A stretch of 45,850 bases of DNA from a virus. How positions within the stretch are numbered: the stretch's first letter is position 1; each line of letters opens with the position of its first letter. The translations under genes and the position numbers were made by a program. The stretch is from the IMG/VR virus record IMGVR_UViG_3300034374_007647, positions 1 through 45,850 of that record, one strand, 5' to 3'. The notes below the pieces were generated by a model that was not told where the DNA came from, did no database searches, and saw nothing but the letters and a program-made list of their open reading frames with translations. Below are positions 9,389-18,918 of this stretch, piece after piece.

Positions 9389-9578
9389 AGAAAAAGCCCA
9401 TGATTTGACTCGTGGACATTTCAGGGCCTTTCCACACCATAATCAAAAATCCCACAAGGATAAATGAAATGATGAAGATCATGGTTGCACTTTCAACGAG
9501 CATTTTTTGCGGGCTTAGCAAATTGACACTCGCACTCGCCCAATTGATTTCAGCCTCTTTGTTTCGTTCTTCCGCCAT
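9330..9578 (-). CDS. Small two-pass membrane protein
   Basis: 82 residues. A charged N-terminus (MAEERNKEAEIN) and about 20 linker residues precede two hydrophobic segments, residues about 32-49 (MIFIISFILVGFLIMVW) and 60-74 (MGFFFGMLFTFTVAV). No family recognised. It belongs to a run of membrane proteins flanking the small GTPase at 11205-11933. Candidate roles include a virion membrane component or an envelope-interacting factor. Inference only. Confidence 0.6.
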   Translation of the reverse strand: MAEERNKEAEINWASASVNLLSPQKMLVESATMIFIISFILVGFLIMVWKGPEMSTSQIMGFFFGMLFTFTVAVRQYSSFRY

Positions 9579-9588
9579 TTATCACACC

Positions 9589-10239
<651 letters not shown>

Positions 10240-10247
10240 ATTATCAC

Positions 10248-11153
10248 CTATTGTGCGACCATTTTTTCCTGCATCATCGCTGTATTCACTTGTTGTGGTG
10301 TGATGCCCACCATTTGCTGTTGTTGAGCAATTTGTTCCATTTGTAAGGCTCGCAAATCAAAAGTCACCGTCACCAAATCCGCTACACCCGAAACAGGATT
10401 AGGATGTTGGGTTAAAGTCACTCCCTTTGAATGTTGTGCGTCTTGTTGAATCATGTTGAAAAATTCAGCGTATTTCAACAATGATTCAGGGGTTGAACGG
10501 TTCTGTGCCTTTGACGACCCCGAAAAGCCCGGCACACGCATGAAGCGCGTTCCCTTTGATACCTTTGAGAATCCTTCTTCTTCAAGAGTGTGTTCTTCAA
10601 TCATGCACCGAAGGGTGTGGTAAATGTGCAAATGTGCAGGGCAAAGCGTGCTTGACATTTCATCCCCGTGATCGCCATGCGTGCGTGCATGAGGCTTTCG
10701 TGCTTGTTGAGTGTCCTCATCAAACCAATAAATGTCAGCCAATGACAATCCTGTTCGCTCATCGTTAATGTGGTGATAAGCATTATCCCCCTCAAGGAAA
10801 CGCCTCACATCCACACCACAACAGGCGCACTCGTGTGCCGCATTGTAGCGATACACCTTGAATAAACCCAAATTGTAATTTGGTGGTCGGAGAGCCTTGC
10901 GAAGCATTTTGATGTTTTTCTTTCGTGCCTTTACAGGATTTTTGGGGTTGGTAATCAATTTGATTTCAACCGTAGGAATGACAATTTCTTGATCCATACC
11001 TGCACCCTGTGATCCTGATGAAGCCATTTCAGCCCGTTGTTGTGCTTTGAGAAATTCAAAGGCAATCCCCGTTTGGGATGAAAGGGTTCTCAAATCGCCA
11101 TCCGATAAGCCGTTGAGCGACATCCCGCCACGAGCGAATGGGTTCATACGCAT
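10248..11153 (-). CDS. Protein with HNH-like CxxC...HH...CxxH zinc core
   Basis: 301 residues from ATG 11153, which has GGAGGGAG six bases upstream; an ATG at 11171 is less well placed. The middle holds CACCGVDVRRF, then YHHINDERTGL and LCPAHLHIYHTL. This Cys-Cys/His-His/Cys-His layout is reminiscent of HNH (His-Me finger) nucleases, but I cannot confirm catalytic geometry. The N-terminus is basic; the C-terminus is Gln/Met-rich. HNH proteins often act near packaging modules in tailed viruses. Treat as a candidate nuclease or structural zinc protein. Confidence 0.5.
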   Translation of the reverse strand: MRMNPFARGGMSLNGLSDGDLRTLSSQTGIAFEFLKAQQRAEMASSGSQGAGMDQEIVIPTVEIKLITNPKNPVKARKKNIKMLRKALRPPNYNLGLFKVYRYNAAHECACCGVDVRRFLEGDNAYHHINDERTGLSLADIYWFDEDTQQARKPHARTHGDHGDEMSSTLCPAHLHIYHTLRCMIEEHTLEEEGFSKVSKGTRFMRVPGFSGSSKAQNRSTPESLLKYAEFFNMIQQDAQHSKGVTLTQHPNPVSGVADLVTVTFDLRALQMEQIAQQQQMVGITPQQVNTAMMQEKMVAQ

Positions 11154-11180
11154 AGACTCCCTCCGAACCATGTGAGTCCT

Positions 11181-11193
11181 AACATATTCAAAA
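11181..11193 (-). promoter_or_regulatory. Possible TATA-like element before 10248-11153
   Basis: Read on the minus strand, TTTGAATATGTT lies about 28-40 bases before the ATG at 11153. It resembles the TTGATATG and TTAATATG elements before two other genes. Weak, composition-based call. Confidence 0.3.
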
Positions 11194-11204
11194 TGGTTTC
11201 CCCC

Positions 11205-11933
11205 TCACAACATTTGAACCGTGTCATAAATAGCACGCTCAACATTCAATCCATATTGGGCTGACATAGCCTCAACATTCGTAGCAATTCCCGCTTTACG
11301 CAAACGCCTCATTTCCTCTTGAAAAGGCAACACAAAAGGGTGTTGTCGCTTCATGCCTTCATCCCACATCCTTTGAGAATCAATATCCCACCACAAATCC
11401 ATTTTGTTCACCAACAAGCACACGACTTTTGGTTTGAAAATTTTCGCCTTTTTCTTCAAATAGCGATTGAAGGACTTTGGGTATTTGGTGTTCGTCATAA
11501 TGTCCACAAGGTATTTCAAACCCCCAACGGCTTCTCCCAACAGGTATTGGGATTGTAGGATTCGGTGATCAACGACATAGAAAACAATGCTGATATTGCG
11601 CCCAACCATGTCCTCAGCCCACATATTCCAATAGCGTGCTTGACCGCCAAAATCAGCGGTTGAAATGGGAATTTTTTCACCGTTCCATCTCACCTGTTTT
11701 TTTGTTGTGTGAGGCATGGTAAATTGCCCATGCTTCATGGCGTGTGTTGTGCGGAGTGCTAACGGTATCGGCTCAATGTCGCCCGGCACTGTGAGGTATT
11801 GGTCTAAAGTCGTTTTACCCGACATAGATGGGCCATAAACCCCAAATTTGTGGGGTTTTAGGATTCTGTAAATGTATGATCCCAATTGGGCTGAACCAAG
11901 CAACAGATGCCCAACAAACATCCACGATGACAT
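11205..11933 (-). CDS. Arf/SR-beta-like small GTPase with N-terminal hydrophobic helix
   Basis: 242 residues with a complete set of Ras-superfamily motifs: G1 GPSMSGKT (residues 34-41), G3 DFGGQ (94-98, the GGQ form typical of Arf/SR-beta), G4 NKMD near 177 within VCLLVNKMDLWW, and G5 SAQYG near the C-terminus. The first 25 residues (MFVGHLLLGSAQLGSYIYRI) form a hydrophobic helix that could anchor it to a membrane, as in SR-beta or Arf. Flanked by small membrane proteins at 9330-9578, 11939-12163 and 12177-12623. GTP binding is likely; the target is unknown. Such GTPases are rare in viruses. Confidence 0.75.
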   Translation of the reverse strand: MSSWMFVGHLLLGSAQLGSYIYRILKPHKFGVYGPSMSGKTTLDQYLTVPGDIEPIPLALRTTHAMKHGQFTMPHTTKKQVRWNGEKIPISTADFGGQARYWNMWAEDMVGRNISIVFYVVDHRILQSQYLLGEAVGGLKYLVDIMTNTKYPKSFNRYLKKKAKIFKPKVVCLLVNKMDLWWDIDSQRMWDEGMKRQHPFVLPFQEEMRRLRKAGIATNVEAMSAQYGLNVERAIYDTVQML

Positions 11934-11938
11934 TCAAA

Positions 11939-12163
11939 TCACGCACCAAACATCCATTCCCATACGGATGTTGGTGTGATTTGCCAAAACGCATCAAGTC
12001 CGACCATTACAAGAAACGAAAGCGAAGCACCAACCAAGAAGGCGAGAATTGCTTTGATTGTCCAAGTCATGCGCTCAAGCCTTCGCTCATAGGCATTTTC
12101 AGCGAGGATGCTCGCCATCGCTTCCGCCTGTCTTTCTTGTTGCGTGTTAAACGGCCAAGCCAT
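11939..12163 (-). CDS. Small membrane protein next to the GTPase
   Basis: 74 residues: a charged helix at residues 8-34 (QQERQAEAMASILAENAYER), then a hydrophobic segment about 35-57 (AILAFLVGASLSFLVMVGL), and a Trp-rich tail (ITPTSVWEWMFGA). GAGG lies seven bases before the start. It ends five bases before the GTPase gene, so co-expression is likely. It could serve as a membrane receptor or partner for that GTPase. No family recognised. Confidence 0.6.
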   Translation of the reverse strand: MAWPFNTQQERQAEAMASILAENAYERRLERMTWTIKAILAFLVGASLSFLVMVGLDAFWQITPTSVWEWMFGA

Positions 12164-12176
12164 GACAATGCCTCAG

Positions 12177-12623
12177 TTATTGCTGTTCAGGTTCTTTTTT
12201 GGACTCTTCGGTTTGAACGGGAACGGTAAATGTGGTTGATTGCTGTTGCCCGTAATTGCCGTTGTAAAAATCCTGATTGCCCCCCGTATATTTTCGCATT
12301 CTTCGTGCTTGAAGGCGAGCCTGTTGTGTTTGCCACTTGTCATAGCGGGATTCTTGAGCGAATTCCGCACGCATGGCGAGGCTATCCCGAAGCCCGCCCA
12401 CATGAAACAGAACCATTGAAAGGCACAAAAATCCAAAACAAATCAAACCAAATTGAAGCCCCAATTCGCCCGCACTCGCATCAGGCAAATACCACCCCAA
12501 GTGTGATACCCCAACAGCAGTGCCGACCAACAATGATTGCCACAACAACATAGCAATTAGGTTAATGTCAATTCGGTTTTCATCCATCGCCCAAGGCGGA
12601 ACAGGTGGTTTCATTTCTTGCAT
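12177..12623 (-). CDS. Two-pass membrane protein with Gln-rich tail
   Basis: 148 residues. Two hydrophobic segments, about 21-44 (LIAMLLWQSLLVGTAVGV) and 55-76 (LGLQFGLICFGFLCLSMVLF), are followed by a basic helical region (RYDKWQTQQARLQARRMRKY) and a disordered Gln/Glu tail. The GGAGG ribosome site is inside the last codons of the upstream ribbon-helix-helix gene, coupling the two. Part of the membrane/GTPase module. Family unknown. Confidence 0.6.
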   Translation of the reverse strand: MQEMKPPVPPWAMDENRIDINLIAMLLWQSLLVGTAVGVSHLGWYLPDASAGELGLQFGLICFGFLCLSMVLFHVGGLRDSLAMRAEFAQESRYDKWQTQQARLQARRMRKYTGGNQDFYNGNYGQQQSTTFTVPVQTEESKKEPEQQ

Positions 12624-12625
12624 TT

Positions 12626-12766
12626 TTAATCATCCTCCTTCTTTTGTTTGTTGAAATATTCGCTAATAATGTGATTGATGAACGAGGATTTTGACTCACG
12701 CCCCCTCGCCGCATCCATTTTAGCAAACAAATCGTCGCTCATCACGACTGACACATGACGGCTCAT
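12626..12766 (-). CDS. Ribbon-helix-helix (CopG/Arc-like) DNA-binding protein
   Basis: 46 residues. RHVSVVMSDDLFAKMDAARG gives the classic beta strand plus first helix, followed by ESKSSFINHIISEYF as the second helix, with the SSFI turn typical of ribbon-helix-helix regulators; the tail is KKEDD. It is the first gene of the 9.1-12.8 kb run and has its own TATA-like element, so it probably autoregulates or controls this module. Small size and strong match make this a good call despite its length. Confidence 0.75.
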   Translation of the reverse strand: MSRHVSVVMSDDLFAKMDAARGRESKSSFINHIISEYFNKQKKEDD

Positions 12767-12786
12767 GTGTGCTTGTCAAGAATGAG

Positions 12787-12800
12787 AAGCATATCAAGGT
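12787..12800 (-). promoter_or_regulatory. TATA-like promoter of the ribbon-helix-helix gene
   Basis: On the minus strand, ACCTTGATATGCTT lies 24-31 bases before ATG 12766, the spacing expected when transcription starts at or just before the start codon. TTGATATGCTT closely matches TTAATATGCTT before the chaperonin gene. Confidence 0.45.
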
Positions 12801-12805
12801 TGTGA

Positions 12806-13879
12806 TTATTGTGAGCCTTTCAGCACAGCCCACCCATAGTCAAACGGGTCGGCTGATTTTTCGGTTGTCCAATCAAGCAAATCCTTCTGTTGCTGAGGTA
12901 TGTTCTTGTGATAGCCAAATCTTTGGAGAACATTTGTTGGACTCAAGCCCTCAATGTTTGTAGCCACCATTTCAGGCACATATCCACGCTTCGCAGGATC
13001 GGGGTTTGTTCCATCATAACGCATGATTTGCTCAACATCCAACCCAATGTCCCTGTATAGGTCAGCGGCATCCATTGAATCAAACGCAACAATAGGCTGA
13101 CCCTCTTCGTTTCTTTCGGACAGCGCACTAACGAAACGCCCCGTATCAAAGTCAATACCGTAGGTGGATGGCTCATTCATGTAGGGCATATCCGCCCCAA
13201 GCAGGTTCATGTCATTGATGTCCCACTCACGCAAAGCATCCGCCGCATCTCCTGTGCGTAAATTTGCATTGGCGAACAACGGTTGGTATTGAGCAAGGCT
13301 AATGTCCTGTGCATCCTTGAATCGTTTTAGACTACCGGGGGTGTAATTGTTGTAGCCTGTTTCAGTGCGAATGCCACCTTGAAAGCCTGTTTGCTTATTC
13401 ATCAAATACATGATGGCGAATTCTCTTTCTTCGTCGGGAGTCAAAGGAATACCCTGCCGAATTTTGTGCATATAATAATTCATTGAACCCTCTTGAGGCA
13501 ATTCACCCCGATTGATTCTTGTGATAGTGCTTCCACGAATGTCGCTGTTCCATGTCGGCTTATCCATCACACCCCCATAGCGACTGTAAGGTATTACCAA
13601 TCCGCCTTCCGTCCCTTGAATTTGACGCATCACATTCATCAGTGCTGAATCATAATCATTCATGTTCACTTGACCTGTCGGCATCATTCCCAACAAAAAT
13701 CCAGCCGCACCACTTGCAGGATCGTCTAAGCCTGTTGTCCCCGCCAACGCTTGTGCCGCACGCATGATGGCGTTGTAGTGAGGCTTGTTTTTGTTGCCGG
13801 GATGCTTGGTCATCCCGCTAAGTCTTGCTTGGCCCGACCACCAATCAGGTCTTGACCTAAATGCGTTGATGTCCACCAT
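12806..13879 (-). CDS. Hypothetical protein with C-terminal PFDYGWAVLK tag
   Basis: 357 residues, no recognised family. The sequence looks globular, rich in Asp, Gly, Tyr and Met, with no low complexity. The last 13 residues read DPFDYGWAVLKGS-Q, a close match to the tag that other genes carry at the N-terminus (compare SPFDTAW...). Starts immediately at the end of the upstream gene. Tag position at the extreme C-terminus suggests the tag works from either end, as expected for a docking or packaging signal. Confidence 0.65.
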   Translation of the reverse strand: MVDINAFRSRPDWWSGQARLSGMTKHPGNKNKPHYNAIMRAAQALAGTTGLDDPASGAAGFLLGMMPTGQVNMNDYDSALMNVMRQIQGTEGGLVIPYSRYGGVMDKPTWNSDIRGSTITRINRGELPQEGSMNYYMHKIRQGIPLTPDEEREFAIMYLMNKQTGFQGGIRTETGYNNYTPGSLKRFKDAQDISLAQYQPLFANANLRTGDAADALREWDINDMNLLGADMPYMNEPSTYGIDFDTGRFVSALSERNEEGQPIVAFDSMDAADLYRDIGLDVEQIMRYDGTNPDPAKRGYVPEMVATNIEGLSPTNVLQRFGYHKNIPQQQKDLLDWTTEKSADPFDYGWAVLKGSQ

Positions 13880-16053
13880 CAGTCCTCACCTCGCTCACGC
13901 TTTTGCCTTTGGACTTCCTCTAATCGCTCTTGTGCTATACCTGCGAGCAAGTCATTCAATCCTATGCGTCTCGTGTTCTTTTTCATGTATTCCCGTAATG
14001 AGGTGATTTTCTCGTCTGTGGTGTCGGTTAAATTGCGATGCCACGGTGAAATGCCCTTGTGTCCACGCATAGGTGCGACTTCTCCACTGAATAATTCACC
14101 GCCCCACTTTTTGCCTTGAACATTGGGCTGTAAAATTCTCCCATCAAGTGTTGGTGCATCACTTGACGAATACCGCCCTTCTCCTTTGACATCATATTCG
14201 GACAGCATAAAGGCATCAGCGATGGCTCGTGACACAGGGTCATATTCAAATTTGGGCTTGGGTATTCGTTTCATTGGAGTGGTTCTTTTAACAGGGCCTT
14301 TCAATTTGACATATTCATCTCCACCCCAATGGTGCAAATCAACCCCTTTTCGTTCAGCCCATTCTCGGAAAGAGGAACGGTATTCGTATGGGATTTCAAT
14401 TGCGTTATCACGGGGATCATCGGTGTATTCGTAGCGGTTTTCAAGGTATGGGGATTTACCGTTGCTATCCCAAGTCGTAAATGGACCTGAATTCATCATC
14501 TCATCAATCACAGCGACTTCTTCATTCACTCGTTCTTCAAACCAACGATGGTAGGGTATGTTTGCCTCATCCCGTTCATCTTCACTCATGTGGCTATGAT
14601 CCCAAATGTCATAGCGCATAGGCATAGGACCGTGTTTTTCCATCATCCTTTCATTGACCTTATCAGCGATTTGGTATTCGTCCCATAATTTTCTTGGGTC
14701 ATTTTCACGATCTGCCTCCATTTCAAATTGCTGAGCGACCATGTTCGCCAAGTGTTGCCTCAATTGCATCCGTCCCAATTCCATTCGGAGATCTTCGGGC
14801 AAATCCTTGAGGGATTCACCTTGACCGTCACTTGTTTTGAAATGCCTTTTGATAGCGTCAATGAGAGGCTTAGCAAAATTCTTTGCTTGTTTGACTCTTT
14901 CACCATGTTGTTCCACTCGCCCTGCAATCGGGTGCATCCTAAAGTCGCCCGATTGAGCCAATATCCCATACGCTTGACCGATTGCGGCGTTTATCATGTT
15001 CTGCTGAATTCGCTCTTTTGCGGGCATCAACAAGCGTTTGCTTTCAGGTGCGTCCCTGTTTTCGGGCGGATTGCCCATGATTTCACGCAACACCGCCGTC
15101 CTACGCCCAAATCCTAAATTTGGTGAAATTTGCCTCGCAATACCATCGCCCGCTATCGGTTCTTTGACTCCTGCCGCTTTTTGCGCTCGCTCAATCGCTA
15201 AGAGGTATTTGCGTTTCATGGCTTGTGGGACACTCGTGTGCATCAGCCACTTACCCGCCGCATAGCCCGGATGATTTGGGTATTCAACGGTATATGCCGC
15301 CTTTTCATGTCCACTGCTATCCAATTGCATTTCAGGGTTGTTGAAGGCACTCAACGACAAAGCGTTCATTTGGTCTGTCCCTTTCAACCATTCTTTCATG
15401 GCTTGGGGATTATCCAACAAAAGACCTGCTAAGGATTCATATTCGTATTCACGACTTCGGTTTTCACCCTCACCCACCTTGTCAGTGAATGCCCTGACTT
15501 GTTGATTTCGCAGACCCCTTGGGTAAAGCGGATCTTCTGTTTGACCATCCCTTTGTCCGTATGAGTCGGATGACCAAGTGGTTTTCCCGGCTATGGCGTG
15601 CTTTGCTTGGTCTATGGCATCATCTATTTCTTGATGGGTGGCTTGATGACCCCCTTCGTGCATAGCAGTGTCCATAATATCCATCCCTAAGACGCGATCT
15701 CGCTGTGGGCTTAGTGCAGGAACACGATTGCCTCTTTTGTCACGAAGCCACGGGTCAGGGGCATTCTCATCAAATTTAGCACTTTCAAATTTTACATCGG
15801 TGGGTAAAGGTCGCCATCCACTGCCTTGTGCAAACGGTTCAAGAAAGGTGTATGCCTTCCCATCCCTGTGTGTGTAATAGCCCAAATAGTCACCACTGCC
15901 GTCATCGGTGGGACGGCGAATTCTCAAATCATTGTCGGGGTATGCGTTAGGATCTCCATAAGGGAATTCCCTACTAAAGAAGCGTCCTTTTGGTTCTTCA
16001 TCCGACCCCCTCACCTCTTTGATGATAGCGTCCCAAACAGCGGTAAAGGTCAT
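13879..16053 (-). CDS. Large protein with HEGGH metalloprotease-like motif and tag-like N-terminus
   Basis: About 724 residues from ATG 16053 (ATGA overlap with the upstream gene). Begins MTFTAVWDAIIK, an imperfect version of the tag. Residues 132-136 are HEGGH within DTAMHEGGHQATHQEI, fitting the HExxH zinc-peptidase motif on a helix; a third ligand is not certain. The remainder is charged and helical with no other domain recognised. It may be a virion maturation or injected protease. HExxH alone is weak evidence, so alternatives remain open. Confidence 0.55.
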   Translation of the reverse strand: MTFTAVWDAIIKEVRGSDEEPKGRFFSREFPYGDPNAYPDNDLRIRRPTDDGSGDYLGYYTHRDGKAYTFLEPFAQGSGWRPLPTDVKFESAKFDENAPDPWLRDKRGNRVPALSPQRDRVLGMDIMDTAMHEGGHQATHQEIDDAIDQAKHAIAGKTTWSSDSYGQRDGQTEDPLYPRGLRNQQVRAFTDKVGEGENRSREYEYESLAGLLLDNPQAMKEWLKGTDQMNALSLSAFNNPEMQLDSSGHEKAAYTVEYPNHPGYAAGKWLMHTSVPQAMKRKYLLAIERAQKAAGVKEPIAGDGIARQISPNLGFGRRTAVLREIMGNPPENRDAPESKRLLMPAKERIQQNMINAAIGQAYGILAQSGDFRMHPIAGRVEQHGERVKQAKNFAKPLIDAIKRHFKTSDGQGESLKDLPEDLRMELGRMQLRQHLANMVAQQFEMEADRENDPRKLWDEYQIADKVNERMMEKHGPMPMRYDIWDHSHMSEDERDEANIPYHRWFEERVNEEVAVIDEMMNSGPFTTWDSNGKSPYLENRYEYTDDPRDNAIEIPYEYRSSFREWAERKGVDLHHWGGDEYVKLKGPVKRTTPMKRIPKPKFEYDPVSRAIADAFMLSEYDVKGEGRYSSSDAPTLDGRILQPNVQGKKWGGELFSGEVAPMRGHKGISPWHRNLTDTTDEKITSLREYMKKNTRRIGLNDLLAGIAQERLEEVQRQKRERGED

Positions 16054-17687
16054 CCCCAAAGTCCCTCCACCCTAAAATTATCCTTGTCCAAAAAGCGTGG
16101 TTGCCTAAATGGTTGCCCTCGCAATCCCGGTGGTGAAAGAATTTGACCCAATTGCCGTTTGGGTATTTCTTCTTGTGTCCTGTCAATCAAATTCCGCATA
16201 TCCTCCAAAGCAATAGGTTCTATGCCTTGTTCATTCATATCCCTCGTCCCAAGCAAAAGTTTCGCTGTGTTTGGTAAAACGGGGTTGATTTGTGTGCCTT
16301 CAGGAACGGACATTGACATAATACCTCGCACAGGGTATCTGCTGTCTCGGTTATATCCCCATTGTTCTGCTCTTTGCCTTTCATTCTCCATCAAATTGTT
16401 CACATTGATTTTCGTGTTTGGGTCAATTCCCATTTCACGCAATCCTGCATCCATGGCTCTAAATGCACCCAAACCCGCAGGTGAGGCGACTGCTTCTTCA
16501 ATACGCCCTACATTTTCCAACAATGAACCCATCGTATTCAATCCGAGTCCCATTCCCCTGAACAATGGGTTCACATCAATCATCGGCCCTTGACCCAAAG
16601 CACTGATGCTTCCTGATGAAACAGGCATAGTGTCCCTGCCTTCATCCCTTCTTTCGTCAGCCCACTGCAAATACCTGTTGATACCCCCGCCGTATTGAAC
16701 CGCCTGTGGATAGTAATAGGAGTGGTCAAGGTTGGCACGCAATTCATCAGCCATCGGCATCCTGCCCGCAAGATTGGCGAATTGTTCTAATATCTGTTGC
16801 ACTCGCCAAGTGTCCATTCCTTCATGTTCAAGGAATTCTTCGGGCGAGCCTGAAATACCATGTTGGGCTAACACCTCCCACCACTCATCCTCGTCAAAGT
16901 CCTCTTGACGCAATCCCGCACTTTCAGGCGTTTCATATCCCAATTGCGTGGCGAATTCTGTTGGATCTTGCTCTAACTGTTCCAAGTGTTGCACAGCGGT
17001 GTTGAGGGGGAGACTCCCCACCGAATACATCCCCAATTGCATGGGGATTTCTCTTTGAAGCGGTCCTGTATCGGTTAGCAGTGAAGGTTGGAGATACATT
17101 GAGTAGGTGTAATCATCCCGCCCTATTTGCTTTTGAATAGCGTTCCATCCTGCATCAAAGGCATCCTCCGATGCGTAAATGTCCATGTTGTCACCAAAGG
17201 TGGATTTGGCTTCACACATATCCCATTCTTCAAGAATGCGCTTAGCGAGGTAATGCTCGGAGGTTGGGTTTCGTCTGTTGCCTACATTTGCCTTGTAATA
17301 CGGGCCGGGACGACCACCTGCAAATTGTTCAATGGCATCACGGAATTCTTCGCATGACATTTCTTCATAGGCTCGGTAAATTTCACCGTTTGTGTCAAAA
17401 TACGGAGAAGTGCGGTGATTTTTGATTCCCGCATTTGAATAGTCCGAATCGGGATGTGCTGATGCGGCAATAACCTGCCCTCCGTGAATATCCTCACCAA
17501 AAATCTCCCGCAATCCCTCAATCCACTTATTCTTTGCATCAATGCAACAGGCATCGCCACCCATGTCGGCTTGAACGGCATCCTCGCCCTCAATGGTGAT
17601 GTCAGGGTCAAACATTGACGGGGGGTTGGTGTTGGCGGGGTGTGTGAAAATACGGGGTTGCCCCTGTGGTCTTTCAAGTCCGACCAT
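16050..17687 (-). CDS. Large hypothetical protein with internal AFDAGWNAIQK
   Basis: 545 residues from ATG 17687, overlapping the upstream stop by one base (TAATG), with GGCGGG upstream. No family recognised. The N-terminal half contains DACCIDAKNKWIEGLREIF and Cys-containing helices; residues about 175-185 read AFDAGWNAIQK, matching the tag except for one extra residue before the Lys. The C-terminal half is Pro/Glu/Asn-rich. It lies between the Gp88-like and HExxH genes with overlaps, so they are co-translated. Function unknown. Confidence 0.6.
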   Translation of the reverse strand: MVGLERPQGQPRIFTHPANTNPPSMFDPDITIEGEDAVQADMGGDACCIDAKNKWIEGLREIFGEDIHGGQVIAASAHPDSDYSNAGIKNHRTSPYFDTNGEIYRAYEEMSCEEFRDAIEQFAGGRPGPYYKANVGNRRNPTSEHYLAKRILEEWDMCEAKSTFGDNMDIYASEDAFDAGWNAIQKQIGRDDYTYSMYLQPSLLTDTGPLQREIPMQLGMYSVGSLPLNTAVQHLEQLEQDPTEFATQLGYETPESAGLRQEDFDEDEWWEVLAQHGISGSPEEFLEHEGMDTWRVQQILEQFANLAGRMPMADELRANLDHSYYYPQAVQYGGGINRYLQWADERRDEGRDTMPVSSGSISALGQGPMIDVNPLFRGMGLGLNTMGSLLENVGRIEEAVASPAGLGAFRAMDAGLREMGIDPNTKINVNNLMENERQRAEQWGYNRDSRYPVRGIMSMSVPEGTQINPVLPNTAKLLLGTRDMNEQGIEPIALEDMRNLIDRTQEEIPKRQLGQILSPPGLRGQPFRQPRFLDKDNFRVEGLWG

Positions 17688-18877
17688 TAACCCACCCGCC
17701 TTTTCAGGTTGTCCCACAATATCTCAAGCATCGTTGGTGGCATTTGTGAGAGTGGGTCATCGTGATCCATATATCCGACATTTGTGCCTCTTCGGTAGCA
17801 CGCCCTGCATTTCATGGTGTTCGTGAGAGGGTCATAGACTTCATCGCACTTTCGTGGGTTGCCGGGTATAGTGGCGGGACAAATGGTCGTTTGATTGTCA
17901 AAGGCATCATAGGTTGTCCAATCAATCGCAGGGTGTTGTCCCAATTCATACAAATCAACAGTGTGCATATTGCCCAAAGGATCTCTTCCCTTCCATTCTG
18001 TTCCCGGCACAACATCGTCAGGTGTCATTTTGCCCGGTAATGAAACATTGACAGCCATGTTTTGAGCAAAGGCATCATCGTCCCACCCTCGCACATCAAG
18101 CAAATCCCTAACAAACGGGTATTGGCGTGTAGCGAGCCAAAAGTCCATGGAGGGGTTCAGCCTCGCTACGGCATCGGGTGCGGCTAAACCACCCATACCC
18201 AATGCGTCACCCGAAGTGTTCACCCTCGCTACGGGTTTATCCCTTCGTGATGTTCGCATCAATTGGGCTTGGGGAAGCACCGTATCAGCGTAAGCGGCGG
18301 TGAGTGGGATTGGGTCAGTTAGCAACCTATCCAAAGTGCGCCACATTGAGGTTTGCTTTGAATTAAAACGGTGATTTCCTTTACAGGCATAACAATTCCC
18401 ACACGCACTATTGGGGTTATCGGGTGTTGAAAAGATACAGGCTCGTGGCGGGGTGTCCATAATTGACCCACCCGCCATTTTGCTTGGTTCACCATGATGG
18501 GCTAATTTCTTAGCGGCGAGGGTCAAATCGTAAGGATTTGACAAATCTGCTCTCACCTCACTGAATTCGGGTAATTCATAGTCAATGTCAAGAGGGAAGT
18601 CAATTGTGCGGGGTGAACCATCGGGGTTATTGATGTAGGCATTCACTTTGTCGGGATTGTTGATAATCCAATCCATAATGTCAAAAGAACCCGAACCTCC
18701 TTCGGATAGGGCTTTGCCTTCGGGGTATGTTCCTCCGTAGCGTTTGTCCCACCAAAACATCTCGTCAGGATCGCCTAACGCTTTGATAAGGAGATGCCCA
18801 AGACCAACAGTCAAAGCATCCGCCATGTGTCGGTTGAAGGCGTATTGGTTGAAAGCCTTTGTTGTCATTGTTGTCAA
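17687..18877 (-). CDS. Phage Gp88-like protein (Cys-cluster family)
   Basis: 396 residues. Around residue 165, ACGNCYACKGNHRF matches the C-x2-CYA-x-KG signature of mycobacteriophage gene-product-88-type proteins. ARVNTSGDALG near residue 218 matches their VRIHVSGDF block, followed by FWLATRQ. CPAT...KCDEVYDP...MKCRACYRR near the end supplies the last Cys group. Molecular function of that family is not established. It starts 41 bases from the divergent chaperonin start; ATG 18868 is an alternative start. Confidence 0.55.
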   Translation of the reverse strand: MTTMTTKAFNQYAFNRHMADALTVGLGHLLIKALGDPDEMFWWDKRYGGTYPEGKALSEGGSGSFDIMDWIINNPDKVNAYINNPDGSPRTIDFPLDIDYELPEFSEVRADLSNPYDLTLAAKKLAHHGEPSKMAGGSIMDTPPRACIFSTPDNPNSACGNCYACKGNHRFNSKQTSMWRTLDRLLTDPIPLTAAYADTVLPQAQLMRTSRRDKPVARVNTSGDALGMGGLAAPDAVARLNPSMDFWLATRQYPFVRDLLDVRGWDDDAFAQNMAVNVSLPGKMTPDDVVPGTEWKGRDPLGNMHTVDLYELGQHPAIDWTTYDAFDNQTTICPATIPGNPRKCDEVYDPLTNTMKCRACYRRGTNVGYMDHDDPLSQMPPTMLEILWDNLKRRVG

Positions 18878-18885
18878 TCATCACA

Positions 18886-18899
18886 GGGTTAATATGCTT
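18886..18899 (+). promoter_or_regulatory. TATA-like promoter of the chaperonin gene
   Basis: GGGTTAATATGCTT lies 20-33 bases before ATG 18919 in the 41-base divergent gap. It matches the GGTTAATATAGACC family seen across the plus-strand block. The core TTAATA is nearly palindromic and might also serve the minus-strand gene starting at 18877/18868. Confidence 0.5.
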
Positions 18900-18918
18900 G
18901 GTTTGTGTGGCGGTGAAC

